64,000 bases of DNA, from positions 2,796,001 to 2,860,000 of the forward strand of contig NC_084790.1 of NCBI RefSeq assembly GCF_028858725.1. The letters run 5' to 3'. The first letter of the stretch is position 1; each line of letters opens with the position of its first letter. The DNA is from Colius striatus. Lineage: Eukaryota > Chordata > Aves > Coliiformes > Coliidae. The position numbers and the translations under genes were made by a program. Below are positions 29,722 through 41,300 of the stretch, piece by piece. Below the pieces are notes generated by a model that did no database searches, was not told the DNA's origin, and saw nothing but the letters and a program-made list of their open reading frames with translations.

Positions 29722-30103
29722 CCCTCCTCGAGAAAGTTCAGGTCAAGATCCTTGAACCCTTACAGAGCAGTTTGCCATGGTGCAGAGCAGGCAGAGGTCG
29801 TGTCCAGCACGAGTCCTGCCTGCAAACGGTGGGCTCTGCGGGCAGCATCCTGCCCTCTTGCCTTGCACGTAGCCAGGGAGCCAAGGGGCCCTAACAGGGA
29901 AGCAAACCTTCCTCCCTGGGATACGGGCTGAGGAAGAGGGCTCAGATGTGCAAACACCCGTGCTCTGAGGGCAGCTGGGTGGTTAGAAACTGGCCTTCAC
30001 CTGCCTCATGAGGCTGGGGCTGCCAGGGCAGCACTGGGGGGCAAATTCCTCAGTGCCATCAGTGAACTGGAAATGCATGTGAAGGAAATGAAAGTTGAGT
30101 AAT

Positions 30104-30668
30104 AGGAAGAGTGTGGGCAGTGGGAGGCTCTGCTCCCCCCTCTGCTCTGCCCTGGTGAGGCCTCACCTGGAGTCCTGGGGCCAGTTGTGGGCTCCCCAGC
30201 TGCAGAGGGACAGGGAAGTGCTGCAGAGAGGCCAGCACAGGGCCAGCAAGATGCTCAGGGCACTGGAGCATGTTCCTGCTGAGGAAAGGCTGTGGGCCCT
30301 GGGGCTGCTCAGGCTGGAGGAGACTGAGGAGGGGTCTCATCAACACTGAAGTACCTGAAGGGTGGGTGGCAGGAGGATGGGGTGACACTTTTTCCTGCAC
30401 TGTCCAGGGAGAGAACAAGTGGTAATGGACATAAACTGGAACACAAAACATTCCACTAAACACAAGGAGAAACTCCTTTGGTGCTGAGTTGAGGGAGCCC
30501 TGGCCCAGGCTGCTCAGGGAGGGTGTGGAGGCTCCTTCTTGGGAGGTTTCCAAACCCACCTGGACACGTTCTTGTGCCCCCTGATGGAGGGGAACCTGCT
30601 TTAGCAGGGGGTTGAGCTGGAGGAGCTCTGCAGAGCCCTTCCAGCCCCCACCATTCTGTGATTCTGTT
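30104..30668 (+). mobile_element. CR1 LINE 3' fragment
   Basis: Sense CR1 3' region with GGCTCCCCAGCTGCAGAGGG, TGCTCAGGCTGGAGGAGACT and a CCACCATTCTGTGATTCTG tail. It shares long, nearly identical stretches with the CR1 at 38,972-39,815, so both are of the same, fairly young subfamily. Confidence 0.93.
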
Positions 30669-32563
30669 TGAGTCCCTGGGAGAGAACCAGTGCAAATGCT
30701 GCAGGGTCAGCCATACCAACAGGCACATCCCTCCCAGCTCAGCTTCACTGATCCCAGGGGAGATGGGCTCAGGCATCCCAGCCCCTGGACCAAGCTCCCA
30801 GCCTACAGAAAAAAAACCCCACCAACAAAGCAGAAGTTTGCACAGAAATGAAATTGCTCTTGCAAAACAAGTTCTTCAGCAGCTCATTTGCAGGGTCCTC
30901 AACCAAGAGTGGCTTTGGCCAGCGTGAAGGAATGCAACAGACTTGGCTTCTGCTCAAAAGTATTTTGAAACAGTCAGCAGTAAATTCTCCCTGAGAGATT
31001 TCACAGCAGAAAACAGGGGCAAAAGGTGCTGGGGGATGGGGACTAGTGTGCTCCAGTCCCCTTGGAAAGAATCACTGCAGGAAAACCGTGGCTGTATTGG
31101 GGAGAGAATGGGAAAATAGACAGGAGCAGCCACCTCTTTCCTTCCAGCATAAGCAGGAAGGAAGCCATGGAGAGATGCCACCCAAGCTGTGCTGCTGCTG
31201 GAGTGTCATGGTCCAGCATCCCCCTGTGCTGTGGTCAGGCTGCACGTGGTTTGAGGCAGATGGGCACCAGAGCTGCCGGGAGCCACGCAATGGAGGTTTC
31301 CCAGTGCCAGCTCTGTGCCCTGTGCTTTGGGTACAACACCCCCAGCCCCACAAAACCAGGGCAGGCTGGAGCTGCTGACCTCATCAGGGAGGTTTTACAT
31401 CAACTCTGGGAGCACCGTGCCAGGCTCCAGCAGCTTGTCCCCTGCACGGGGCATCCAGGGACATGCCTTACAAACAGTCTGGGGCAGGAACATTGCAAAC
31501 TTTCCCAGGGGAGGAACTAGGCCAGGCTGAGGGTGTTTTATTTCTGCCCTGGCAGCCCAGGAGCCGCTTGCCTGCAGTGTCAGGGCTGTCTGTGGGACAC
31601 GGTGTTCCTGTGACTCCCGAGGCACCGGATGAAGCTGCAGCACACGCAGACGCTGCAACGTCCCGCACGTGCTGCCAGCCTTCCCTCCAGAAAGTTCCCA
31701 GCCTGCTGCAAGGGCTGGGGCAGGGCAGTAGGCAGCCAACTGGGACACTGCCAGCACAGGAGTGTCTGGACTTGCCTCCGTGAGCACATGGGCAGAGTCC
31801 AGGCAGTATTTGCACCTGTGTGAGCATACAGAAGCAGGCTGGGAGACGGCCAGTTGTCACCTTCACACTGGTGTGGCCCCCCCACTGTCACCCCAGGGCA
31901 CCCAGGGACTGCTGCAACCTTGCAATGAGCCTGTGTCCCTGAGCTGCCCACTCTGTCCAACATCCCAAATGGCTCCTGGGGGGATGCACCACTGCTGTGT
32001 GGGCTTCTGAAGCCCATCAGACTGTGGCTGTGGGCAGATCCATCTCCCACGGTGAGAGGTCAGAGGGGATGGACACCCACCATTTCCCTGGGGACACACT
32101 GACCACTGTTTGGCATCTGCAGCCATGAGCCAGGGCTGTGAGGCTGGAGTTGAACCACCTTCCCCAAGTCCCCCAGTGCCCCCAAAACCAGCTGAGCTGC
32201 AGAGGCTGTGGGATCCTACAGCCCAGGGCTGTGCAGGCCAGGCAGCAGCCAAGGCCAGAACCGATTAACGAGGCTCAATACAGCTGTTACACATTAACTC
32301 CCTTGTTTGTCCCATATTCCCTGGCAGGAGCCTCCTGCCAGCACCCAGGGTCCAAAAGCATGGCCAGTGCATGCTCGTGCAGCTGTGCCGGGCACCATAC
32401 TGTGGCCCTTGGACCCTCGTGAGCACTGCAGAGCAGAGCCAGGACCATCTGTTACAGGGCACCAGCACCTGCAGCATCGACAGTGCCGGGGCTGTGGCCC
32501 TCACCTGCAGGAGCCACAGAGCACTCTGGAGCAGTTTGGTCAGAAAAAGCACCCAAGTGCCTG

Positions 32564-33189
32564 TTTATTGTGGGGTGAACACAGGGCAGCTCAGCCCAGG
32601 CAGTGCCAGTCCCATGGTCTGGTGCTGTGTCCCTCTTGTTGGGTCCTGGTGCACCATCCCTATCCCCAGAGCTTGGCATTGCCACAGCAGCCAGAGCTCA
32701 GCAACTCCTGGGGCTGGCAAGCCTGGGGCTGCAGTGACCACGGGGCCAGGGTGGATATTTTGGGCATCACAGAGCTGCTGGTGTCCGGGCTGCACCTGGG
32801 CTACAGTGGCCACCACACTGCTCACTCCCTCCATCACAGGCAAAACCTCGGGGTGGACTGTGGCTGTGAGGGGAGCTGTGGCTTTGTGCAGTGCCCTGTG
32901 TGCACCAGCCTACCTTGGGGAGGTGTCAGAAGCCCCAGTCCCAGAGGACGAGAGCAGCCCTGGGCACCCCGCGGCATCCTGCATGGAGTCTCCAAAAATC
33001 ACTCCTCGGGGCTATCTCTGGGTTGGCCTTTGGCAGTGTGGAAACTACAGCTGACCCCCTCCAGAAACCATCCCAGGGGTGGGGAGGGCAGGTCCTGGCG
33101 TGTGGCACAGCCCCTCCACGGACACAGCAGCCTCTGGACACGGGTCACCCGCAGCCGTGGGGACAGGGGCAGCGCTGGCCCCGTCCCCC
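32564..33189 (-). other. Likely AOC3-like 3' UTR
   Basis: Downstream of the AOC3-like stop on the minus strand. An antisense AATAAA lies at 32,564-32,569, about 620 bases past the stop. Confidence 0.5.
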
Positions 33190-36100
33190 TCAGAGCTGGC
33201 CGGGCTGTGGGGCCAGGCTGAGGTTGAGGAAGCCCCCGTAGCTGAAGGGGGGCAGGTTGGGGGTGCAGGAGGCAGCGTGGGGCAGGCAGGCGAGGGGGTT
33301 GTCCCTGCAAGCCCCGGCCTCCTGCTCGCTGCTGAAGTAGACGCTGTCAGGTGAGTCCACCGAGGGGTCCTGGTTGAAGTAGTTGTAGGGCCTCAGGAAA
33401 AAGCCGACGCCGTTGCCCACAGTCACGGTGTTGGGGATATCTTCAGCGTGGGGGACATGCAGGAAGCCCACGGAGATCCAGGCAACCAGGTCCTGGGCAG
33501 GAGGGGAGCCGGGAGCCTCGTCAGACTGAGTGTGACCATTCCAGCCCAGCAGCCACGCAGTTTGGTCACGGGATGGGTGAAGCCCCAGCCTGGGGCAGGA
33601 ACCCAAGGGCTCTGCTCCCCTCCACCCAGCAGACCCCATCTCACCTCGTTGGTGATGGTCTCGTTGTTGATGAAGTCAGCAAAGGCAACAGTGGGTGTCC
33701 AGGGGTCATTCTGGTTGTAGATGCTGGTGCTGGTGGGCTCCTCCTCCTTCCTCCGGGTGACAGCCAGCTGGTACCTGTCAGCATGGGGAGCAGAGGGGCT
33801 CATCCCTGCTGGCATGGGGAGCAGAGGGGCTCACCCCTCATCCCTGCTGGCATGGGGAGCAGAGGGGCTCATCCCTCATCCCTGCTGACATGGGGAGCAG
33901 AGGGGCTCAACCCTGCTGGCATGAGGAGTAGAGGGGCTCACCCCTCATCCCTGCTGGCATGAGAAGCAGAGGGGCTCATCCCTGCTGGCATGGGGAGCAG
34001 AGGGGCTCATCTCTCATCCCTGCTGGCATGGGGAGCAGAGGGGCTCACCCCTCATCCCTGCTGGCATGGGGAGCAGAGGGGCTCATCTCTCATCCCTGCT
34101 GGCATGGGGAGCAGAGGGGCTCACCCCTCATCCCTGATGGCATGGGGAGCAGAGGGGCTCACCCCTCATCCCTGCTGGCATGGGGAGCAGAGGCTCATCC
34201 CTGCTGGCATGAGGCATCCCCCAGCATGGCGAGTCATTGGCAAACAGGGGCTGGATGCATCCCTGGCACATGCCAAGTGACCTGCCCTGGGTCAGTGGGG
34301 CAGAGGGCTGGCAGGGACCAGCAGAGCAGAGACAGGCAGCAGCCCTGGCACCTTCTGCCTCACAAAGGATCACTCCCTGCCCATAGCTGCTCCAGCACAG
34401 CTGGGAGACACAAACATATCCAAGTGCAGACGCTGCTGCCTGACACACTCGCTCCAGCCATGGATCTGTTTAACTTCTACAACCCCCGCTCCCCGCCAGG
34501 ACAGGAACCATTAAGTTTCACCCTGGCTGTTAGCCAGCTCTGTGTTTATCCCAAATGTTTTCCAAAAGACATTCTGTCCTCGGATGAAGACGTCAAGATC
34601 CGGGGATGCGAGCACTTCCCTCAGGAGCTCATCCTGCAGCCCGGTTGCCCTCGCAGGGAAAACCACACGTGATTGCTCCCAAATTAATCTTATTTGGGGT
34701 CGGATTCCTGCCTGTGAATTATTGCATACAGATGTCACTGAGCAACTACCAAAGGGATTTTCAGAGCCAAGAATTGTGCATGTTTGCTGTTTAACCCTTC
34801 CCTGGACTTGCTGGGAGGCAGCAGCCCCCTGCTTTGCTGAGAGGCAGGAGCAGCAAGGGACAAAGTGACAGAAGCCCATCCCCATCCCTGGCACCCACCT
34901 GCCCCAGCTGATGGACCTCTCCATGGGGCTGCTGGCAGGCAGGTGCTCCCCAGCGAAGCTGGTGATCTGGATGCGGTAGCTGCGCAGATGGCCCCACTCG
35001 TTGGGCCTGGGGCTGGTAAAGGAGAGGTAGCGGGGCATGGGGCCATTGAGTGGGAAAGCCGCCTCGTCCTCCTTCTCCAGCCTTTCCCTGCGGAGGTACA
35101 GCCTTTCCATGGTGTTCTGCATGCTCCAAGGATCCTTCGCGAGCTTGTACCCCATGTCGTGTGTCTCCAGGGAGTTGAGTTGCCCTGTGAAACAGAAGAA
35201 AGCATCCTCTCAAGCTCCTCATCTCAGGCAGAGCCGCAGCCCGGGATCAACCATGGCCACAAGCAAAGGCAACCAGACCTACCATCGACATCCAGATCCA
35301 CCTTGTAGTGGATGTGATGGAGGTGCATCGACCCCAGCGTGTGGGGCCCAACCTTGTTGCCGTAGTCGGTGCCTTGGCCGTGGAGGAAGGAGGAGCTGAT
35401 GTATCCCGTGGCGTGCACCCGGACCTCCACAGCCCCGCTGCCGTGGAACATGAAGTCCCAGATGTAGTCGTAGTTGATGAGGGTGGAGATGGCGCGGATG
35501 ACCAGCGTGTTTTTCCGCAGCCCGCCGTAGTACAGCGACTGCGAGTCGGAGAAGTGGCGCCGCAGAGGGATGGCGGCGTCGTGCTCAAAGATGCACAGGG
35601 AGTTTTGGTTGGTTTTGGGGGTGTCTGACTCTGCCAGGTAGTGCCTGTCAACGTAGGTTGCCGTGTAGGGGCAGTCGACGCCCCGCACAAGCTCATAGGA
35701 AAACCTGCCGATACCAAAGCTCCCATCCATGTAGCGGGTGGACATGCCCCCGGGGCAGTTGGAGCCATACAGGGCTAAGGCTTCCTGAAGACTCAGCTCA
35801 TAGACAATCCTCTCCCCGCGGAACCTGATGTCGAAGAGGCGCGGGCCGGTGTTGGGGTTCATGCCGAAAGCGACGCTCCAGCCCTGGAAGGTGACGTGGT
35901 TGTCCCTGACACTGTAGCGGGGACCCTGGGGCTCGTAGGGCAGCGGACCCGGGGAGCCGGGCGGGCTCCTGGGTCTCATCGAGCCCAGCACTGTCTCAGC
36001 CCGGGGCTTCTCAATCCTGACCACCTCCAGCGAATCGGCCACAAACGCATCCTCCAGATGCCTCACGCTGGCAAAGTACCGGCCGTTGTAGAAGACTTGG

Positions 36101-36852
36101 CGCAGCTGCCAGCGGGAGACCTGGAGGTCCCTGTGGTCCACCAGCACCTCCAGCCCCACCGGTGAGAGGTAATAACCGGTGCCAGGCACGTTGTGGAAGA
36201 GAACAAACCAGCTCGTGCGGTCGCCGGACTTGAAGCCCCTCGGGGCCGTCGTGAGGATGGCCAGGTCGGTCCCGTCGGACTCGCAGCAGGCGGCAAGGAA
36301 GAGCGGGGCCTTCCTCAGCTCCCTCCGGATGAGGGTGTTGATGTCCTCGTACTCCTTACCGGTGACGGCTCTGCGGTGGTAGGGCAGCTTCCCGCCGTAC
36401 TTGCGCGCCGTGACGTCCCGGTGATACGCCGGCGTCGGCAGCGGCCCCACCACGTACTCGGTGATGTTGGGCTCCGGCTGGTCGCCGAAGTACAGCACGG
36501 CCAGTGCCTCCCGCGGCGGCCGAGCCCCCCCCTCGTCCAGGAAGCGCAGCACCTCGGCCTTGGCGGGCAGCTGCACGTCCAGGGAGGCGATGCAGTTGTC
36601 GGAGGGCTCGGCGCGGGAGGCGTCGGTCAGAGGCACCCCGAGGTGCCCCTGCAGGTACCGCACCACCTGCGCCAGCTCCTCGGCCGTCAGGTCGGCGAAC
36701 ACCCGGCTGCGGCTCTCCTCGGCCTCTGCCCGCGCCGGGGGCTGCTGCTGGCAGGGGCTGGGGGCCCTTCCCCTGGTCAGCAACACGCAGACCAAAGCGA
36801 ACACGGTGGCTAAAGCCAGGACGAGGAGGATGAGCACGGTTTTCACGTTCAT
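33190..36852 (-). CDS. AOC3: Membrane primary-amine oxidase, AOC3/VAP-1-like
   Basis: Copper amine oxidase that turns primary amines into aldehyde, H2O2 and NH3; the mammalian orthologue is a type II membrane ectoenzyme and leukocyte adhesion protein. Four exons: 35,283-36,852; 34,899-35,184; 33,645-33,774; 33,190-33,492, in phase, 762 aa (human 763). I start at the Met of [17 protein letters not shown], which begins the single N-terminal anchor; an upstream in-frame Met lacks family similarity. Active-site parts are intact: TPQ precursor Tyr461 in INYDY, copper ligands His510 and His512 in HLH, third ligand His674 in FLHVPH, and base Asp in RYMDG. A bulky residue (Ile) precedes the Asn-Tyr, as Leu does in AOC3, and the gene holds AOC3's place next to G6PC. 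A 464-bp part of exon 1 and nearly all of exon 3 are identical to the neighbouring locus. Orthology as AOC3 is probable, not proven. Confidence 0.93.
33778..34215. repeat. 31/38-bp minisatellite in AOC3-like intron 2
   Basis: About a dozen units sharing GCTGGCATGGGGAGCAGAGG, in 31-bp and 38-bp versions that differ by an added CTCATCC-type segment. The array runs right up to exon 3: the splice acceptor (CATGCTGACAG on the minus strand) is itself a variant of the repeat unit. Confidence 0.93.
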
Positions 36853-37199
36853 GGTTGCTGAGGCACCAAGAGCTCCCACGGTCTGGAGGGATGGGTTTGC
36901 AGCTGCAGGATCCTCCCAGCAACCCGCCAGCAGAAGGGGATGGGTTTGGTTGGGTTTGGGTGGGTTTTTCCCCCCCCCTCTCTGTTTTCTCAACAGGAAC
37001 AGCCTGGAGGAGCTCGCAGGGAGGGCTCAGGGGATATGTTCAGACACGCCTGGGATTTGCTGGGAGCCATAAAAGGCAGCTTGGCTCTGCTTCCCCCAGT
37101 GGGACCTAATTGTAAATCAACTTAACGTTTCTACATCTGTCTTTTGCCTCTTGTCCCACGTGCTGCACTGCATGACCTTGGGGAGGGCAGATGCAGGCA

Positions 37200-37900
37200 C
37201 TTGGAGGAAATAAATGCCTCTCCCTGCACCTCCTTCTCTTAAGCCCTCCCCCTACAGACACACAAAGCTTGGGCAGGCAGCAGAGACCGCAAAAGATGAC
37301 GCTCCCCTGTGCAGAGCAGTGCTAAGCACAGCCTCGAGCCCCATCCTGCTACAGCCACACCACCACCATCTCTACAGCCTCTGCAGAGACATCATAGCAT
37401 CCCACACTGCTGCCAAAGACCTCACACATGGGAAGGCTTCCATCCTGCAGCCAGGAGGGAAGGAGGGAACGATGCTTTTTGCCCCCACAAAGGTAGCTCC
37501 TGATCCTGGAGTAGACAGGGCTGCAAGGAAGGGGATGAAGCCTCCAGAGCCACACAGCATCCTAGCAAAGGGGCAGTGGTACTGGCCATGTCATGGCTCT
37601 CACGTCAGGCTGCCGTGGGCTGAGCTGGCTCACATGCAGAGACACCCATGGGAACACTGCTGGCATAGGGACGGCAAGAGCCATAGTCCCCTCTGTTCCC
37701 CCTCACCTGTACCCAGCAGTGAGATGTTGAGAGCTGCAGCCCAGGAGGCCCTGGCTCTATCCTCATCCTCACTCCAAGCATTAGCTCTGCCTCAGGCATC
37801 CCTGCAGAGCCCTGCAGCTCCCCATCCCATCCCATCCCATCCCATCCCATCCCATCCCATCCCATCCCTGGACGGGCACTCAGTCTCACTTCTGGACTGG
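37200..37900. other. Gap between the two AOC loci, with a (CCCAT)n run
   Basis: Unique sequence with no gene visible. A perfect CCCAT microsatellite of about nine units lies at 37,821-37,867. An antisense ATTAAA at 37,901-37,906 is a candidate poly(A) signal for the AOC2-like locus, about 430 bases past its stop. Confidence 0.5.
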
Positions 37901-38329
37901 TTTAATGGATCCAGAAAACATGATAGAGACCCATCATCATGATTATCCCCCCCTGCAGACGCTGCTGTAAGTCATAAGAACGAGACACTCAAGAGAACGC
38001 TGGACCAGAACCATTTTCATTGTTTTTAACCTGAGACAGGCACTACACAGCACTTGCTTTTACAGCAGAGGAACGGGGGTTTTCTCCTCACTTTCCTCCT
38101 GCAACAGACTCAAAGTCGGAGATTAACAGAGATAATGCTGCCTCCCTGTCAGGCATCATGCCAGGAGGATCACACTTCCCTTTTCAAAGAGCACTATTTT
38201 AAAAGCAATGACAGAGCAGCGAAGTCGCTGCACAGCTGGAGACTGAGACAACTTCACTAAGGGGAAAAAAAGCCACCGGGAGCAGTAAACTCGCTGTCCC
38301 TGACTGTCTCCTAACGCCTTCCTGGAGCA

Positions 38330-41300
38330 TTACAGCCTGCTCACGTTCTGGAAGCCGTCGTAGGTGAAGGGGGGGAAGCTTGGCAAGCAGGAGGCGGTTT
38401 TGGGCAGGCAGGCGATGGGGTTGACGTCACACGCCGTGACGTCCTGCTCGCTGGTGAAGAACACTCCGTCGTGAGAGTAGATGGAAGGGTCCAGGTCGTA
38501 GTAGTTGTAGGGTCTCAGGAGGAAGCCGACAGCGTTTCCCACCGTCACGGTGTTGGGGATATCCTCAGAGTGTGGGATGTGAAGGAAACCAGCGGTTATC
38601 CACGCAACCAGGTCCTAGGCAGGGAAGATCCACAAGACCGGGGTTATTTCAGAAGCCTGCAGTGACCAAAATCTGTGTAGGGGCCACGGAAAGTTACAGG
38701 AGAGCAGGAGGAGACCTCCCTGGCATCAGCCTGGCCTCCCTCCTGCCAAAGATCCCCTCCCTTCCCCAAAGACCTGCCCACAGCCACGAATGTCCACCCA
38801 GCAGAAGAGCCCTTGCCCTGACCCCCATGGCCAAGCTCTGACCTTGCAGAGATTTTCCTGATGTTTTGCCAGCATTTCTAAATAGGGAGAAATGAGCTCC
38901 TTACAATCTGTGCACAAAACACCAAGCAGACACACAGAAAAGGGGATACTCAATTCGCTGTCTCATTCTGATTGCCCAGAGGCTGTGCTGCCAGGCAGCC
39001 AGGTCTCAACCAGCTGCAGAGCTGGGCACAGAGGAACCTGCTGAGGGTCACCAAGGGCAAGGGCAGAGTCCTGCAGCTGGGGAGGAACAAGCCCCTGCAG
39101 CAGCACAGGCTGGGGGTGACCTGCTGGAGAGCAGCTCCAGGAGACAGACCTGGCACTGCTGGGGGAGAATCAACTGCCCATGAGCAGCAACGTGGCCTGG
39201 TGGGCAAGAAGCCAATGGCAGCCTGGGGGCATCCAGCAGAGTGTGGGCAGCAGGGCCAGGGAGCTTCTGCTCCCCTTTGCTCTGCTCTGCCACATGTGCT
39301 GAGGCCTCATCTGGAGTCCTGGGGCCAGTTGTGGGCTCCCCAGCTGCAGAGGGACAGGGAAGTGCTGCAGAGAGGCCAGCACAGGGCCAGCAAGATGCTC
39401 AGGGCACTGGAGCATGTTCCTGCTGAGGAAAGGCTGTGGGCCCTGGGGCTGCTCAGGCTGGAGAAAAGGAGACTGAGGGGGGAGCTCATTCATAGTTACA
39501 AATATCTAAATGGTGGGTGTCAGGACATTGGGGCAGCACTTTTTTATTCCTGTTGCATCCAGTGACAGGATCAAGGGGTGATGGGAAGAAGCTGGAACAT
39601 AAAAAGTTCAATTTAAACATAAGGAAAAACTGTTTCAGTGTTGGGGTGAGGGAGCCCTGGCACAGGCTGCCCAGGGAGGGTGTGAAGGCTCCTTCCTTGG
39701 AGGTCTTTAAGACTCACCTGGACCTCTGTGACCTGATCTAGGTGGGACCTGCTTTGGCAGGGGTTTGGACTGGATGATCTATAAAGGTCCCTTCCAACCC
39801 CCACCATTCTGTGATTCCCCAGGGCTGCTGCTTTCCCAGCTGAGCCCACTCACTCCTTGGGGCAGCCCTGGGGCTCCTGCTCAGCCTGGGGCTGGCTATT
39901 ACAGCTCCAGCCCAGCCCAGCCCACCTCGTTGGTGATGGTCTCGTTGTTGATGAAGTCAGCAAAGGCAACAGTGGGCGTCCAGGGGTCATTCTGGTTGTA
40001 GATGCTGGTGCTGGTGGGCTCCTCCTCCTTCCTCCGGGTGACAGCCAGCTGGTACCTGAGGATGAGAAAAAGAGATGGGATGATAAAAGAGATGCCTCCT
40101 GAGGCAGGGAAGAGCTAAAAGCCAGCTCCCCAGAGAGTCTGCAGAGCACAGTTCTGCTCCTGCTGAGCAACCCCCACCCAGGAGAGCATTTGTGCTTCCC
40201 CATGATGGGGGGATGCCTCCCAGGCCCTGGGGCTGCTGGTGTCTCTGAGAACCCATCCCCCCAGCCAAAGCAGCCTGACCTTGCCCAGCTGATGGCCCTC
40301 TCCATGGAGCTGGCTTCAGGGAGGTGGTCCCCTGCAAAGCTGGTGATCTGGATCCTGTAGCCACGCTGGTGGCCCCACTTGTTTTTGCTGTTGGCCGCAA
40401 AGTAGATGTATCTGGGCATCTTCTCCTGGAGGCGGAAGGCAGCCTGGTCCTCTGTGTCCAGGACTTTCTTGGTGAGTCGTGGCCTCTCTATCTGCTGCTC
40501 TGGGTTCCAGGGAGCCCGTGCCATCTCAAACGCCATGTCGTGGGCCACCAAGGAGTTTTTCACCCCTACAAAGCACAGGCAAAGTCGCTGAGGAGCATCT
40601 GCACAGTCCCCTGTTCCCCAGGCACGTCACTGCAAACAGTGATTGTTCTCCTCATCCTCCTTTCCTGCACCCCAGGACCTGAGCACCAGCTTCAGCCCCT
40701 ACGAGCAGTTACTGCTCCTCAGAACTGGGACTATACACTATGTATTATCTATGGCTTAACAATGTGTTTGCCTGACCTGGGCACTCATCACCAGCCATGG
40801 GGACTCTCACCCTGGGTGAAGAACAAGAGAGGAGCCTCATCCCAGTGCAGAAGAACAGGTTTGCTTCCCAGTGTTAACAGAAACTAATTAACTCAAGCAC
40901 CTGATGGCCCTGGCACCGTGTTTGTGCTCATCAGCACACATCCTGTGATCTGCAAAGCACAGGGAAGAGCCTGGGCCCTGAGCGCATTTGCACATCACAG
41001 AGCTGGAGCAGTGCCGTGCAGTTCAGGTCTTTCCACAAAGAAGAGCCAGAGCCTCAGAGCATCAGGAGTTGCAAATAATCCTGTGGACAAGATGGCAAAG
41101 AGCTGTCTGGGAGTGCTGGATGGCCAGTGCCAGCACAACTGGCAGAGGGGACACTGCTTGGCGCTCGCTGACCAACCCAGCCAGAACACGGGGCTGCTGT
41201 GCCCTGTTCCCCTCGGCCCCACATGAATCCCCAGCCTGTGTAAAGGCCATTTCAGAATTGAATCTCTGACAATCCTGGAAGGTTTCAGCAGCCCCTGGGG

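Larger units (their letters stand above)
28720..32550. other. Intergenic region between G6PC and the AOC3-like gene
   Basis: No exon chain or known protein is visible. The stretch holds one CR1 (30,104-30,668) and an HNF1-like plus GATA motif pair (29,683-29,721). Otherwise it is unique, moderately GC-rich sequence. In human this gap holds the AOC4P pseudogene, but I see no amine-oxidase remnant here. Confidence 0.5.

Noticed and set aside
36193-36813. 206-residue plus-strand frame opposite AOC3-like exon 1, with near-copies at 44,271 and 48,652
   Set aside because: Antisense shadow of GC-rich AOC coding sequence. Its three-fold repetition only reflects the converted block shared by the three exons.
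36853-36993. In-frame upstream Met for the AOC3-like protein (MRKQRGGGKN...)
   Set aside because: It would put about 47 polar, non-conserved residues before the membrane anchor. The Met at 36,852 matches the family start.
38972-39565. 197-residue frame with reverse-transcriptase-like residues
   Set aside because: Not a host gene: it is the decayed ORF2 end and 3' UTR of a CR1 LINE.
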